DNA from: Tautonia rosea
Lineage (GTDB): Bacteria; Planctomycetota; Planctomycetia; Isosphaerales; Isosphaeraceae
Reading direction: 5' to 3'
DNA: 64,000 bases
NCBI RefSeq assembly: GCF_012958305.1
Contig: NZ_JABBYO010000011.1
Coordinates: forward strand, 1 to 64,000
Below, one piece after another: positions 42,770-50,820 of the stretch (its first letter is position 1; each line of letters begins with the position of its first letter). The notes beneath the pieces are model-generated. The model was not told the DNA's origin and did not search any database. It worked only from the letters and a program-made list of their open reading frames with translations. The position numbers and the translations under genes are program-made.

Positions 42770-44311
42770 ATGCGTGCCTTGATTCGAATTTTGTTGATAA
42801 GCTGTCTCTTGATCGCCCTGGTTCGGGCGGCGTGCTTCCTGGCCTATGCCTGGTTTGCGCTGGGAAACCCGCTCGACGTGTACCACCTCGAAGCCCAGAT
42901 GGTTCACCTGGCCTGGCGGGTGCAGCATGATCGGGTGATGTATCCCGACTGGCGAAACGACCCGCACGTCATGAACGTATTCGGACCGCTTTACTTCTTG
43001 CTCGTGGGCGGAATCGGCCGGCTGATCGATGCGGACCTGGAGGGGCTCTATCGGGTCGGAAGGCTCACCAGTCTTGGCTCGGCCCTGCTGGCAAGTCTGA
43101 TTGTGGGGGTGGCCTCGGGGACTCGGGAAGGAAAAGGGGCGGGCTTCGTCGCCGGATCGCTGACGCTGGGTGCGGCCCCGTTGTTCGGGTTCGGGGTGAT
43201 GGTGCGGGCCGATTTGATGGCCGATACGCTCGGCTTCGCCGGTTTTCTGCTGGCCGTCGGCCGACCGTCGCGGTGGCGGTATGCGTTGGGGGCGACCTTG
43301 CTGGTCGCGGCCATCTTTACCAAGCAAACGATGGGTCTGTACCTGATTGCCGCCGTCCTGGCCGCCATGCGGACTGATCGCAAGCGATGGGGGCTAACCC
43401 TCGCCGCTGGATCGGGGGCCGTCACCCTGGCCATCATCGCGGCCGTGACGCGAACGGTCGAGCCGCTCTTCGCCCGCGAGTTGTTCGGCGCGGCCGAAAC
43501 ACCGATCTTACTTTCAGACTGGCAGCGGACCCTCTCCCGGCTCTGGCAGCTCGGGCCGGAACTGCCGATCCTTGCCCTTGTTGGCCTGGTCTTGTGGACC
43601 GTTCGACGCGAACGCCGGGATCCTTCGCTCGTGGTGCTGGCCGGGGTGGTGCTGGTCGGGGCAATCGTTCTGGCGATGAAAAGCGGTTCGGATCTGAATT
43701 ATTTTCTTGGTCTTCGTCTCGTTGCGGCGATGGCGGCTGGGGCGGTCTGGGGATCGGTCGCGTCGCTGATTCGAGAATCGGGGCCGATCCGTCCCAGGGC
43801 AGCCGTGCTGGCGATCGTCGGCCTGGTCGGCTTGGGGGTGAGTTTGCTACCGAGCCTCGACCACTCGTACGCGCAAGCGCGCTCTGCCCAGTCGATCCAT
43901 GCGTATTTTTCGGGCGCCGGTCGGCCGGTGGTGGCGCAGTACCGCCGGATTTTCGAACTGGCCGAGGACCCGGAAATTCGCCTGCTGACCGACAGCGGCA
44001 TGGTGGCCGCCCATCAAGCAGACCGGGCGGCGTTCGTCGATCCCTGGCTGTTCCGTATCCTGGTCGAGACGGGCAAGATCGAGCCAACCGCAATCTTGCA
44101 ACGACTTGAATCACAGGAATACGATTACATCATCACCACCAAAGATTTATACGACACGGCCGACCCGTACGACACCTACGGGTTCGGCCTTCCTCCTCAA
44201 CTGGCCGAGGCCGCTCGCCGGAATTATGGCTTCGCCGGAGTCTCGGCCGGGCTGTTCCTGTATCTGCCCAGACGTTCCAACGAAGGCAGCAGCACGGCGA
44301 ACGGCTCGTAA
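42770..44311 (+). CDS. Polytopic glycosyltransferase-like membrane protein (GT-C fold)
   Basis: This 513-residue protein starts at ATG 42770. About ten membrane helices occupy residues 1-370, starting RILLISCLLIALVRAACFLA. The first long loop (NPLDVYHLEAQMVHLAWRVQ, then YPDWRNDPHVMNVFGPLYF) has acidic residues placed as in GT-C enzymes that use lipid-linked sugars. The C-terminal 130 residues form a soluble domain (IHAYFSGAGRPVVAQYRRIF onward). Its position after a TIGR04282 transferase suggests joint work on a cell-surface glycan. This is a family-level call without a defined donor or acceptor. Confidence 0.75.
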   Translation: MRALIRILLISCLLIALVRAACFLAYAWFALGNPLDVYHLEAQMVHLAWRVQHDRVMYPDWRNDPHVMNVFGPLYFLLVGGIGRLIDADLEGLYRVGRLTSLGSALLASLIVGVASGTREGKGAGFVAGSLTLGAAPLFGFGVMVRADLMADTLGFAGFLLAVGRPSRWRYALGATLLVAAIFTKQTMGLYLIAAVLAAMRTDRKRWGLTLAAGSGAVTLAIIAAVTRTVEPLFARELFGAAETPILLSDWQRTLSRLWQLGPELPILALVGLVLWTVRRERRDPSLVVLAGVVLVGAIVLAMKSGSDLNYFLGLRLVAAMAAGAVWGSVASLIRESGPIRPRAAVLAIVGLVGLGVSLLPSLDHSYAQARSAQSIHAYFSGAGRPVVAQYRRIFELAEDPEIRLLTDSGMVAAHQADRAAFVDPWLFRILVETGKIEPTAILQRLESQEYDYIITTKDLYDTADPYDTYGFGLPPQLAEAARRNYGFAGVSAGLFLYLPRRSNEGSSTANGS

Positions 44312-44314
44312 TCC

Positions 44315-44806
44315 TCAGATCGAGACCGGCTTCCCGAGGTGACGGCGGACGGCGACGAACTGCCCGGCGTGCATCAGCGGGTGCACACCCACCATGTTCA
44401 GCAGTGCACCCACGGTCGGGGCGAACGGGGGGAATTTCTCGGAGTCGGTGCGGTCGAGGTCGGCATCCGAGAGGCTGTCGAGCAAGGCGAGCGTCGCCTG
44501 TCGCTGGGCTCCCCAGAGTTCTTGATATTTGGCGACCGAGTAGAACTTGGCCGGGTCATCCTCGGTGAACTTATCGCGGCCGTGGCCTTCGACGAAGTCG
44601 GCGGGCAGAGCCGGGCTGGTGCCGGGGCTGATCAACTCGACAAAGTGCCGTTCGGCACCGATCAGGTGGCCGAGCTGCCAGGCCATGTGGTTCATCCCCG
44701 AGACCGGGCGAACCAGCAGGTCGGCATCGCTCAGGTCCTTCAAGTAACTGTCAACAACCATCGAACTCATGTCGATGGTGTTGCGAATCGTGTCCTTGGC
44801 GTTCAT
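44315..44806 (-). CDS. DinB-family protein
   Basis: This 163-residue protein starts at ATG 44806 (MNAKDTIRNTIDMSSM). It is a four-helix bundle with the DinB metal histidines: MAWQLGHLIGAERHFVEL (His) and MVGVHPLMHAGQFVAVRRHL (His, His). Family members bind a divalent metal, and some act as thiol transferases. The stop codon lies 3 bases from that of the convergent glycosyltransferase gene. A longer frame to 44890 would overlap the end of the propeller gene upstream on the same strand and is not preferred. Confidence 0.9.
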   Translation of the reverse strand: MNAKDTIRNTIDMSSMVVDSYLKDLSDADLLVRPVSGMNHMAWQLGHLIGAERHFVELISPGTSPALPADFVEGHGRDKFTEDDPAKFYSVAKYQELWGAQRQATLALLDSLSDADLDRTDSEKFPPFAPTVGALLNMVGVHPLMHAGQFVAVRRHLGKPVSI

Positions 44807-44886
44807 CGGGGGCAGGCGCTCCGGAGGGTGAAGGAAGGATTGTTCGGGGGCTTGGGTCGGGCCTGGGGCTCCACACAAGGCTCGAA

Positions 44887-46032
44887 TCACTGCTCAGCGT
44901 CGGAATCGAGCACGAAGTCGGCGATAAAGAGCTGGCTGGTGTTGTCGGAGGTACGGCCCTTGGAGGTCCACATCAGTTTCGAGCCGTCGGGGCTGAAGAC
45001 AGGGAGGCCGTCGAAGCCGGGGGCAAAGGTGATCCGCTGCTCCTCGCCGGTTTCCAGATCCATCAGGTAGATCTCATAATTGAAGTGGCCGTGCTTGCTC
45101 GTCGAGTAGGCGATGAACCGGCCGTCCGGGTGGAAGTACGGCCCCCAGTTCACATGCTCGTTGTCGGTCAGTTGTCGCTCGTTCTGGCCGTCGACGGTGT
45201 TGATGAACAGCTGGAGCAGGTCGTTCTCCTGGCGGTCGCTCCGGTAGATCAGGTATTTGCCACAGGGGGAGAAAAAAGGACCGCCGTCGTAGCCGGGGGC
45301 GTTGGTGATTTGCCGAACGTTCGAGCCGTCGGCGTCCATCACGTAGATGTCGGCGTCGCCGTCGCGAAAGCTGGTGAAGACGATCTGCGAGCCATCGGGC
45401 GAGTAGCTGCCTTCGGCGTCGTAGCCGGGGGCGTCGGTCAGGCGGACAAGGTTCGAGCCGTCCGGATCGGCGCGGAAGATCTCCATGTGCGGATCGAAGT
45501 CCCAGGCGTACCGTTCCGATCGGCTGTAGGCCGGTGCGGCCTCGCGTTCCCCTTCGGCCGAGCCATCCGCCAGGGCAGGGTCAAGGTGCGAGGAGGCGAA
45601 AAGAATCGACTGGTCATTCGGATGGAAGTAGGCGCAGGTGCATTTTCCCTTTCCCGTGCTGACCAGCTTCGGCGTCGCGCCGGGGGTTAAGGCAACGGAA
45701 TAAATTTGATAGCCGTCCCAGTCCGGCGGTGGGGGTTGAAGGGTCGAGGGCTCGGGATACGCGGCGGCCTGGAAGATGATGGTGTTGCCATCGGGGCTAA
45801 AGTACCCTTCGCCGGCCTTCGCGAACCCATAGGTTACCTGGCGGATATTCTTCAGGTGGCGCGACTCGTTGGCGGCGACTTCCTCAGGAGTCATTCCCTC
45901 GGCTCCCGGAGGGCCGCCCGGACCGCCATACGAGCTGCCCGAAGAAGACGAAGGCCGCTGCTCTTGCGGCGGCGGATCGAGGGCCAGGATCGGTGCCAAG
46001 AGGGCCGCGGCCAGGGCAATCGGGAGCGTCAT
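44887..46032 (-). CDS. Exported TolB-like beta-propeller protein
   Basis: This 381-residue protein starts at ATG 46032 with ggagg upstream. A signal peptide (LPIALAAALLAPILA) is followed by a Pro/Ser/Gly-rich linker. WD40-like PD40 repeats follow: AGEGYFSPDGNTIIFQA, DAEGSYSPDGSQIVFTS, DGGPFFSPCGKYLIYRS, NWGPYFHPDGRFIAYST and DGLPVFSPDGSKLMWTS. The motif fDxxPxwSPDG is that of TolB-type propellers. The role is unknown, possibly binding of envelope partners or peptides. The DinB gene follows after 80 bases. Confidence 0.9.
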   Translation of the reverse strand: MTLPIALAAALLAPILALDPPPQEQRPSSSSGSSYGGPGGPPGAEGMTPEEVAANESRHLKNIRQVTYGFAKAGEGYFSPDGNTIIFQAAAYPEPSTLQPPPPDWDGYQIYSVALTPGATPKLVSTGKGKCTCAYFHPNDQSILFASSHLDPALADGSAEGEREAAPAYSRSERYAWDFDPHMEIFRADPDGSNLVRLTDAPGYDAEGSYSPDGSQIVFTSFRDGDADIYVMDADGSNVRQITNAPGYDGGPFFSPCGKYLIYRSDRQENDLLQLFINTVDGQNERQLTDNEHVNWGPYFHPDGRFIAYSTSKHGHFNYEIYLMDLETGEEQRITFAPGFDGLPVFSPDGSKLMWTSKGRTSDNTSQLFIADFVLDSDAEQ

Positions 46033-46188
46033 CGATGAGGGCCTCCGGGGTGATTCAGTGCTGGAGGGTCCCTTTTCGACCCCCCGCCTCGCGACTAGTA
46101 TAGGGGCTGTGACCACCCTTCGCCAATCCGCCCGCCGCTTCGCCTTCCCGCCGCGTTCTCGGGCCTCCGTGTCGGAGCAAGTGAATTC

Positions 46189-46743
46189 GTGCCCAAGATT
46201 TACACGAAAACCGGAGATGATGGTACCACCGGCCTGCTTGGTCCCGGTCGCGTCGGCAAGGACGACCTCCGGATTGAGGCGTACGGCACCGTCGACGAGC
46301 TGAACGCCGTGCTCGGCGTGGCCCGATCGACCCCTTCGATCAGCCTCGACCTCGATCGCAAGCTGTCTCAGATCCAGGAAGAGCTTTTTTCCATCGGCGC
46401 GGCCCTGGCCGACCCAGACCCCGATGGCCCCTTCCACAACAGCGTGCCGCGCGAATTCGTGCTCCGGATCGAGCACGAGATTGACCACGTCGAGTCGGGC
46501 TTGCCGAAGTTGCAGCACTTCATCTTGCCTGGAGGCTCGCCCACGGCCTCACAATTGCACCTGGGCCGAACCGTCTGCCGGAGGGCCGAGCGCCTGGTCG
46601 TCGCCCTGAGCCATGCCGCGGGCCAACACGTGCCGACCAACCTCGTCATCTACCTGAACCGCTTGAGCGACTACCTGTTCGTGCTCGCCCGATCGGCCAA
46701 TGCCGAGGCCGGCGTGGCCGACGTCCCCTGGAGAGGCCTGTGA
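46189..46743 (+). CDS. Cob(I)alamin adenosyltransferase, PduO type
   Basis: This 184-residue protein starts at GTG 46189. The ATP-binding N-terminus is PKIYTKTGDDGTTGLLGPGR, followed by YGTVDELNAVLGVAR, the cobalamin/ATP region HFILPGGSPTASQLHLGRTV, and CRRAERLVV, which carries the conserved Arg-rich motif. NRLSDYLFVLAR closes the site. It transfers adenosyl from ATP to cob(I)alamin. The GTG of the next gene overlaps its stop by four bases. A CbiX-like chelatase gene at 52904 is the other cobalamin-linked gene in the window. Confidence 0.95.
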   Translation: MPKIYTKTGDDGTTGLLGPGRVGKDDLRIEAYGTVDELNAVLGVARSTPSISLDLDRKLSQIQEELFSIGAALADPDPDGPFHNSVPREFVLRIEHEIDHVESGLPKLQHFILPGGSPTASQLHLGRTVCRRAERLVVALSHAAGQHVPTNLVIYLNRLSDYLFVLARSANAEAGVADVPWRGL

Positions 46744-47519
46744 AGCTTGCCGGATCGTCCATCCTGATCACTGGAGGCCGTCGCGTCGGGGCCTCGCTCG
46801 CCCGGTTGCTCGCCGACCGTGGCGCGAAGCTGGCCATGACTTATCGGACCAGCCGCGAGACGATCGAGCAGACCCTCAACGACTGCCGGACCCAGGGAGC
46901 AGCCGATACCCTCCCCATCGAGGCCGATCTGGTCGATCCCGAGCAGGCCGAGCGGGCCGTGCAACAGGTTGTCGAGCGGTTCGGACGGATCGACGCCCTG
47001 GTCAACATGGCGAGCATCTACGAGCGCACCCCATTCGCCGAACTCACGCCCGAGCATTACGACCGGATGATCGCGGCGAACCTCAGCGCCCCCTATCATG
47101 TGGCCGTCGCCGCCGGCAAGGCCATGCTGGCCCAGGAGCCGATTCCCGGCGCCGCCTCGGGCCTGAAGGGGAAGATCCTCTGTTTCGGCGATTGGGGAAC
47201 CGATCGCCCCCGAGGGGGGGACCTGCCCTACATCATCGCCAAGGGGGGCCTCTCGACCATGACCCTGGCGATGGCCAAGGAACTGGCCCCCCACGTCGCG
47301 GTCAACCTGATCCAGCCAGGGACGATTGTCCCCTGGCCCGACATGACCGACGACCAACGGAACGAAATTCTTCGGGCCACCCCCCTGGCCCGCATCGGAT
47401 CGGCCGATGACGCCAACCACCTGGTGCTCTATCTGCTTGAAGGAACCGATTTTGCGACCGGCGGCTGTTACCGGATCGATGGCGGCCGATATCTCGGAAC
47501 CGATGATGAAGTGTCCTGA
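46740..47519 (+). CDS. Short-chain dehydrogenase, pteridine reductase-like
   Basis: This 259-residue protein starts at GTG 46740, overlapping the adenosyltransferase stop. The cofactor loop is ILITGGRRVGASLARLLADR; the GRRVG form, with two arginines, is that of NADPH-dependent pteridine reductases (PTR1/FolM) rather than the usual GxxxGxG. The catalytic YxxxK is YIIAKGG. The residue before it that is normally Ser is in CFGDWGTDRP, where Asp stands instead, also as in PTR1. NMAS replaces NNAG. This combination suggests reduction of dihydropterin or a similar pterin. That assignment is an inference from motifs; other SDR substrates are possible. Confidence 0.8.
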   Translation: MKLAGSSILITGGRRVGASLARLLADRGAKLAMTYRTSRETIEQTLNDCRTQGAADTLPIEADLVDPEQAERAVQQVVERFGRIDALVNMASIYERTPFAELTPEHYDRMIAANLSAPYHVAVAAGKAMLAQEPIPGAASGLKGKILCFGDWGTDRPRGGDLPYIIAKGGLSTMTLAMAKELAPHVAVNLIQPGTIVPWPDMTDDQRNEILRATPLARIGSADDANHLVLYLLEGTDFATGGCYRIDGGRYLGTDDEVS

Positions 47520-47581
47520 TTCGGGGTTCTTTACCAACCGAATTCGTTGAAACGATTTGCCCGAACCCGGGGGCAGCGCGG

Positions 47582-47625
47582 TATAATCCGAAGCCGTGGA
47601 ACCTTCGACGGGACAGAAGGTTCCA
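47582..47625 (+). promoter_or_regulatory. Candidate promoter and hairpin upstream of the kai-like operon
   Basis: TATAAT (47582-47587) is a perfect -10 box. No good -35 box stands at the right distance. Eleven bases downstream an inverted repeat begins: TGGAACCTTC (47597-47606) and GAAGGTTCCA (47616-47625), perfect 10-bp arms around nine bases. It could be an operator or a 5' leader stem for the operon starting at 47673. Confidence 0.5.
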
Positions 47626-47672
47626 GAGACAATCTCGGGCAAGGACGATTTTCCGGAGGAGCATCGGGTACG

Positions 47673-48929
47673 GTGATCACCGGAGAGCTCCGGACGGTTT
47701 TGAACGTTCATGGCGACGGTGAAACCCGCGAGGCCGTGTCTCTCCTGCTCAACGCCGAAGGGTTGAGAAGCCGAGACGCCACCTCGACGGCCGAGGCTCG
47801 TGCTGCGCTGGCAAGTCCCGAGGGCCGAGACGCCCGACTCGTCTTGCTCGATGCCTCGCTCGACGAGGCTGAATCGTTCTGCCGCGACCTGATGCAATCG
47901 GTCCCCTCGCTTCCCCTGGTGCTCACCCGGGCCGAGGAGAACGCCTTGCCCGATGGGCTCCGCCCCTTGGCGGTCGAGGTTCTGGATCGTCCGCCCGATG
48001 GCTCGCGATGGCTCGCCGCCATCCGGGCCTGGACACAAGTTGGCACTCGATTACAGGAACTCGGTGCCGAGGCCGAACGCTGGCGGTCGATCTTCGAAGC
48101 GATTGACGAAGGGATGGCCCTTGTTGACCCCGAGGGTCGGATTCGATGGAGCAACGCCGCAATGGCCGGCTTGCTCGGCGACGAGCCGGCTGCCTTGCTC
48201 GGCCAGCGGCTCACCGATCGGGCAGCGCACCTGATTCCCCCCGGCCGTCAATGGCCCCACGATCGCACCCTCCGCAGCGGTTCCCGAAGCCGGGACGAGT
48301 GGGAGTTGGGCCATCACTGGTTCCGATCCTCCGCCGCCCCGATCCGAAATGCGCTGGGAGCCCTCAGCGGAATCGTCACGACCCTTGAAGACGTGACGCA
48401 TGAGGTGCGGCTCCGCCAGCGGATTGCCCAGGTCGAGGCCGAGGCGGAGGCCCGTTCCGAACGCATTGATCGACTCGAACGCGACGCGAGGCTCTATCAA
48501 GCTCTTGCCGGCATTCCCGTCCGCCCCGAAGATCGGAACGCTCCACGTCACTTGCCGCTCAGTCGAGAGCTGCCCGAGGTTTTTTGCGACGCCCTGGAAG
48601 ACTTCGGCCGCGTGCTCGACCTGCGATTGCTCCACCGCAGCTACCAGACCTCGAATCAGCCCGACGGCTCGGCCATTCTGACCGCCCTGGCCGATCGGCT
48701 TGCCACGGCCGGCGCGGGTCCGCGAGACGTCGTCGAGCTGCACGCGATGGCCCTTCGGCAGCGATCTTCCGGCACCAAAGTTGCCAAGATCAACGCGTAT
48801 GCCGAAGAAGCCCAGGTCGCGGTGCTGGAGTTGATGGGCCGTCTTGCCGAACATTATCGCGCCGGTCTCGCCGCCGCGACCCGCTCCGGAGCGGTCGCAT
48901 CGGATCGGTCCCCGGATCGCTCGGAGTGA
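47673..48929 (+). CDS. Receiver-like/PAS protein with KaiA/RsbU-type C-terminal domain
   Basis: This 418-residue protein starts at GTG 47673, with ggagga 12 bases upstream. Residues 5-120 are receiver-like: RDARLVLLDASLDEA holds an Asp (60) in the acceptor position, but the usual acidic pair is reduced to HGDG (13-16), so it may be a pseudo-receiver. Residues of about 134-245 are a PAS domain (IFEAIDEGMALVDPEGRIRW). A short coiled coil (245-275) links to a helical C-terminus (about 300-396). There the pattern RDVVELHAMALRQR, then AEEAQVAVLELMGRLAEHYR, resembles the four-helix domain shared by KaiA and RsbU. The gene lies 6 bases before kaiB. A KaiA-like role is an inference. Confidence 0.75.
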   Translation: MITGELRTVLNVHGDGETREAVSLLLNAEGLRSRDATSTAEARAALASPEGRDARLVLLDASLDEAESFCRDLMQSVPSLPLVLTRAEENALPDGLRPLAVEVLDRPPDGSRWLAAIRAWTQVGTRLQELGAEAERWRSIFEAIDEGMALVDPEGRIRWSNAAMAGLLGDEPAALLGQRLTDRAAHLIPPGRQWPHDRTLRSGSRSRDEWELGHHWFRSSAAPIRNALGALSGIVTTLEDVTHEVRLRQRIAQVEAEAEARSERIDRLERDARLYQALAGIPVRPEDRNAPRHLPLSRELPEVFCDALEDFGRVLDLRLLHRSYQTSNQPDGSAILTALADRLATAGAGPRDVVELHAMALRQRSSGTKVAKINAYAEEAQVAVLELMGRLAEHYRAGLAAATRSGAVASDRSPDRSE

Positions 48930-48935
48930 CCGCCT

Positions 48936-49256
48936 ATGGACCGTTATGTCTTGAAACTGTATATCACAGGTCTGACGTCCCGATCGCAACGCGCCGTGGC
49001 GACGCTGCAGCGGCTCTGCGATTCGGAGCTCGCCGGCCGATACGAGTTGGTGGTCGTCGATGTGCTCGAACAACCCGAGCTGGCTGAGCAAGACAAGGTG
49101 CTCGCAACACCGACCGTAATTAAGGAACACCCTGAGCCGCAGCGCCGCATCATCGGCGATCTTTCCGACGCGGCTCGCGTGCTGGCGGCACTCGACCTCA
49201 ACGATGGCGAGACGCACGCCCCACTCACGGATACCCGCGTCAAGGAGGCCGATTGA
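48936..49256 (+). CDS. kaiB: KaiB-like circadian clock protein
   Basis: This 106-residue protein starts at ATG 48936. It reads YVLKLYITGLTSRSQRAVAT, then YELVVVDVLEQPELAEQDKV, LATPTVIKEHPEPQRR and IIGDLSDAARVLAALDL. These are the full KaiB signature, including the LATPT cis-Pro region and RRIIGDLS. KaiB changes fold and binds the CI ring of KaiC. It sits between the receiver/PAS gene (6 bases) and kaiC (7 bases) in one operon. The C-terminal tail (NDGETHAPLTDTRVKEAD) is acidic, as in cyanobacterial KaiB. Confidence 0.95.
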   Translation: MDRYVLKLYITGLTSRSQRAVATLQRLCDSELAGRYELVVVDVLEQPELAEQDKVLATPTVIKEHPEPQRRIIGDLSDAARVLAALDLNDGETHAPLTDTRVKEAD

Positions 49257-49263
49257 ACCTTCC

Positions 49264-50784
49264 ATGTCGATCACGAAGCTGCCTACGGAAATCCACGGTT
49301 TCGATCTCATCGCCTGCGGTGGTCTTCCCGAAGGGCGAGTCACCCTGGTCGCCGGATCGTCGGGCAGTGCCAAGACGGTCTTCGGAGCCCAGTTTCTCGC
49401 CGCCGGGGTGATGGTCCGCGATGAGCCAGGGGTCTTCGTCACCTTCGAGGAAACCCCGGATGACCTGCGGCGCAACTTCAGCGGCCTCGGCTGGGACATC
49501 CCTTCGTGGGAAGCAAACGACCGTTGGGCCTTTGTCGATGTCTCTCCCGATCCCGGGGAACAACCCGTTTTTGCCGGCGGCTACGACCTCGGTGCCTTGA
49601 TGGCCCGCGTCCAGCACGCGGTCAAGAAAGTGGGAGCACGCCGGCTGGTGCTCGATGCCATCGGGGCCTTCTTCGGCCAGTTTCCTGATCAACACACCGT
49701 GCGATCCGAGCTGTTCCGGATGACCCGTGCCTTGCGGTCGCTCGGCGTGACCTCCCTGATCACCGCCGAGCGAGGGGAGGAGTACGGATCTGTCTCACGC
49801 TACGGCGTCGAGGAATTCGTCTCCGACAACGTGATCATCCTCCGCAACGTCCTCGACGAGGAAGTCCGCCGCCGGACGCTCGAAATCCTCAAATTCCGAG
49901 GCACCGACCATCTCAAGGGAGAGTGGCCCTTCACCATCGTCCCCGAACGGGGGATCGTGGCCATCCCTTTGGCCGCCTTGGAGCTGAAGCAAAAGTCGTC
50001 AGACGTGCGCATCTCGTCGGGCAACCCCGACATCGACCGCATGTGCGGCGGTGGCTTCTTCCGAGACTCGATCATTCTCGTCAGCGGGGCCACCGGCACG
50101 GGCAAGACCTTGCTCTCGACCGAGTTCATCGCCGGAGGGGCCCGCAACGGCGAGCGCAGCCTCCTGTTCGCGTTCGAGGAAAGCCGCGAACAACTCTTCC
50201 GCAACGCCGCCGGCTGGGGAGCCGACTTCGCAACGCTCGAAGCCGAGGGACTGCTCAAGGTGCTTTGCACCTACCCCGAATCGACAACCCTGGAAGACAC
50301 CCTCATTTTGATCAAAGAAACGGTCGAGGAGTTTCAGCCCGATCGGATTGCGGTCGATAGCCTCTCGGCTCTGGAACGGGTCGCGCCCGTCAAGAGCTTC
50401 CGCGAGTTCGTCATCGGCCTGACCTCGGCCATCAAGGACAAGGAGGTGCCTGCCCTGTTCACGGCCACGACCGACAGCCTGCTCGGCGGCTCGTCGATTA
50501 CCGAGGCCCATATCTCCACCATTACCGACTCGATCATCCTGCTCCGCTATGTCGAGCTGTTCGGGGAGATCCGCCGCGGCATGACCGTGCTCAAGATGCG
50601 CGGCTCGTGGCACGAAAAAGTGATCAGAGAGTTTACGATCGACGGCTCTGGGCTGCATCTCGGCCATCCGTTTCGGAACGTCTCAGGGATCCTCTCCGGT
50701 GTGCTCTCTCATGCGGGGTCGGCACCGGCGAATCGGATTGATGACCTGTTCCAGGACGATCCCACGCTTCCTCCGTCTCATTAA
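49264..50784 (+). CDS. kaiC: KaiC-like double-domain ATPase/autokinase
   Basis: This 506-residue protein starts at ATG 49264. It contains two RecA-like domains. CI has Walker A GSSGSAKT (31-38) and the Glu pair FVTFEETPDD (62-63). CII has GATGTGKT (275-282) and LLFAFEESREQ (305-306). The phosphorylation region AHISTITDSIILLRYVEL keeps the Ser-Thr pair (418-419) that is autophosphorylated in cyanobacterial KaiC, with the nearby Thr413 also kept. The end retains FRNVSGILSG, equivalent to the A-loop start, and a 30-residue tail. The length nearly equals cyanobacterial KaiC (about 519). It follows kaiB by 7 bases and precedes a hybrid histidine kinase gene. Confidence 0.96.
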   Translation: MSITKLPTEIHGFDLIACGGLPEGRVTLVAGSSGSAKTVFGAQFLAAGVMVRDEPGVFVTFEETPDDLRRNFSGLGWDIPSWEANDRWAFVDVSPDPGEQPVFAGGYDLGALMARVQHAVKKVGARRLVLDAIGAFFGQFPDQHTVRSELFRMTRALRSLGVTSLITAERGEEYGSVSRYGVEEFVSDNVIILRNVLDEEVRRRTLEILKFRGTDHLKGEWPFTIVPERGIVAIPLAALELKQKSSDVRISSGNPDIDRMCGGGFFRDSIILVSGATGTGKTLLSTEFIAGGARNGERSLLFAFEESREQLFRNAAGWGADFATLEAEGLLKVLCTYPESTTLEDTLILIKETVEEFQPDRIAVDSLSALERVAPVKSFREFVIGLTSAIKDKEVPALFTATTDSLLGGSSITEAHISTITDSIILLRYVELFGEIRRGMTVLKMRGSWHEKVIREFTIDGSGLHLGHPFRNVSGILSGVLSHAGSAPANRIDDLFQDDPTLPPSH

Positions 50785-50820
50785 TCCCGATGGCCCGCCC
50801 CCCCATGCGAGGTTTCGAGG

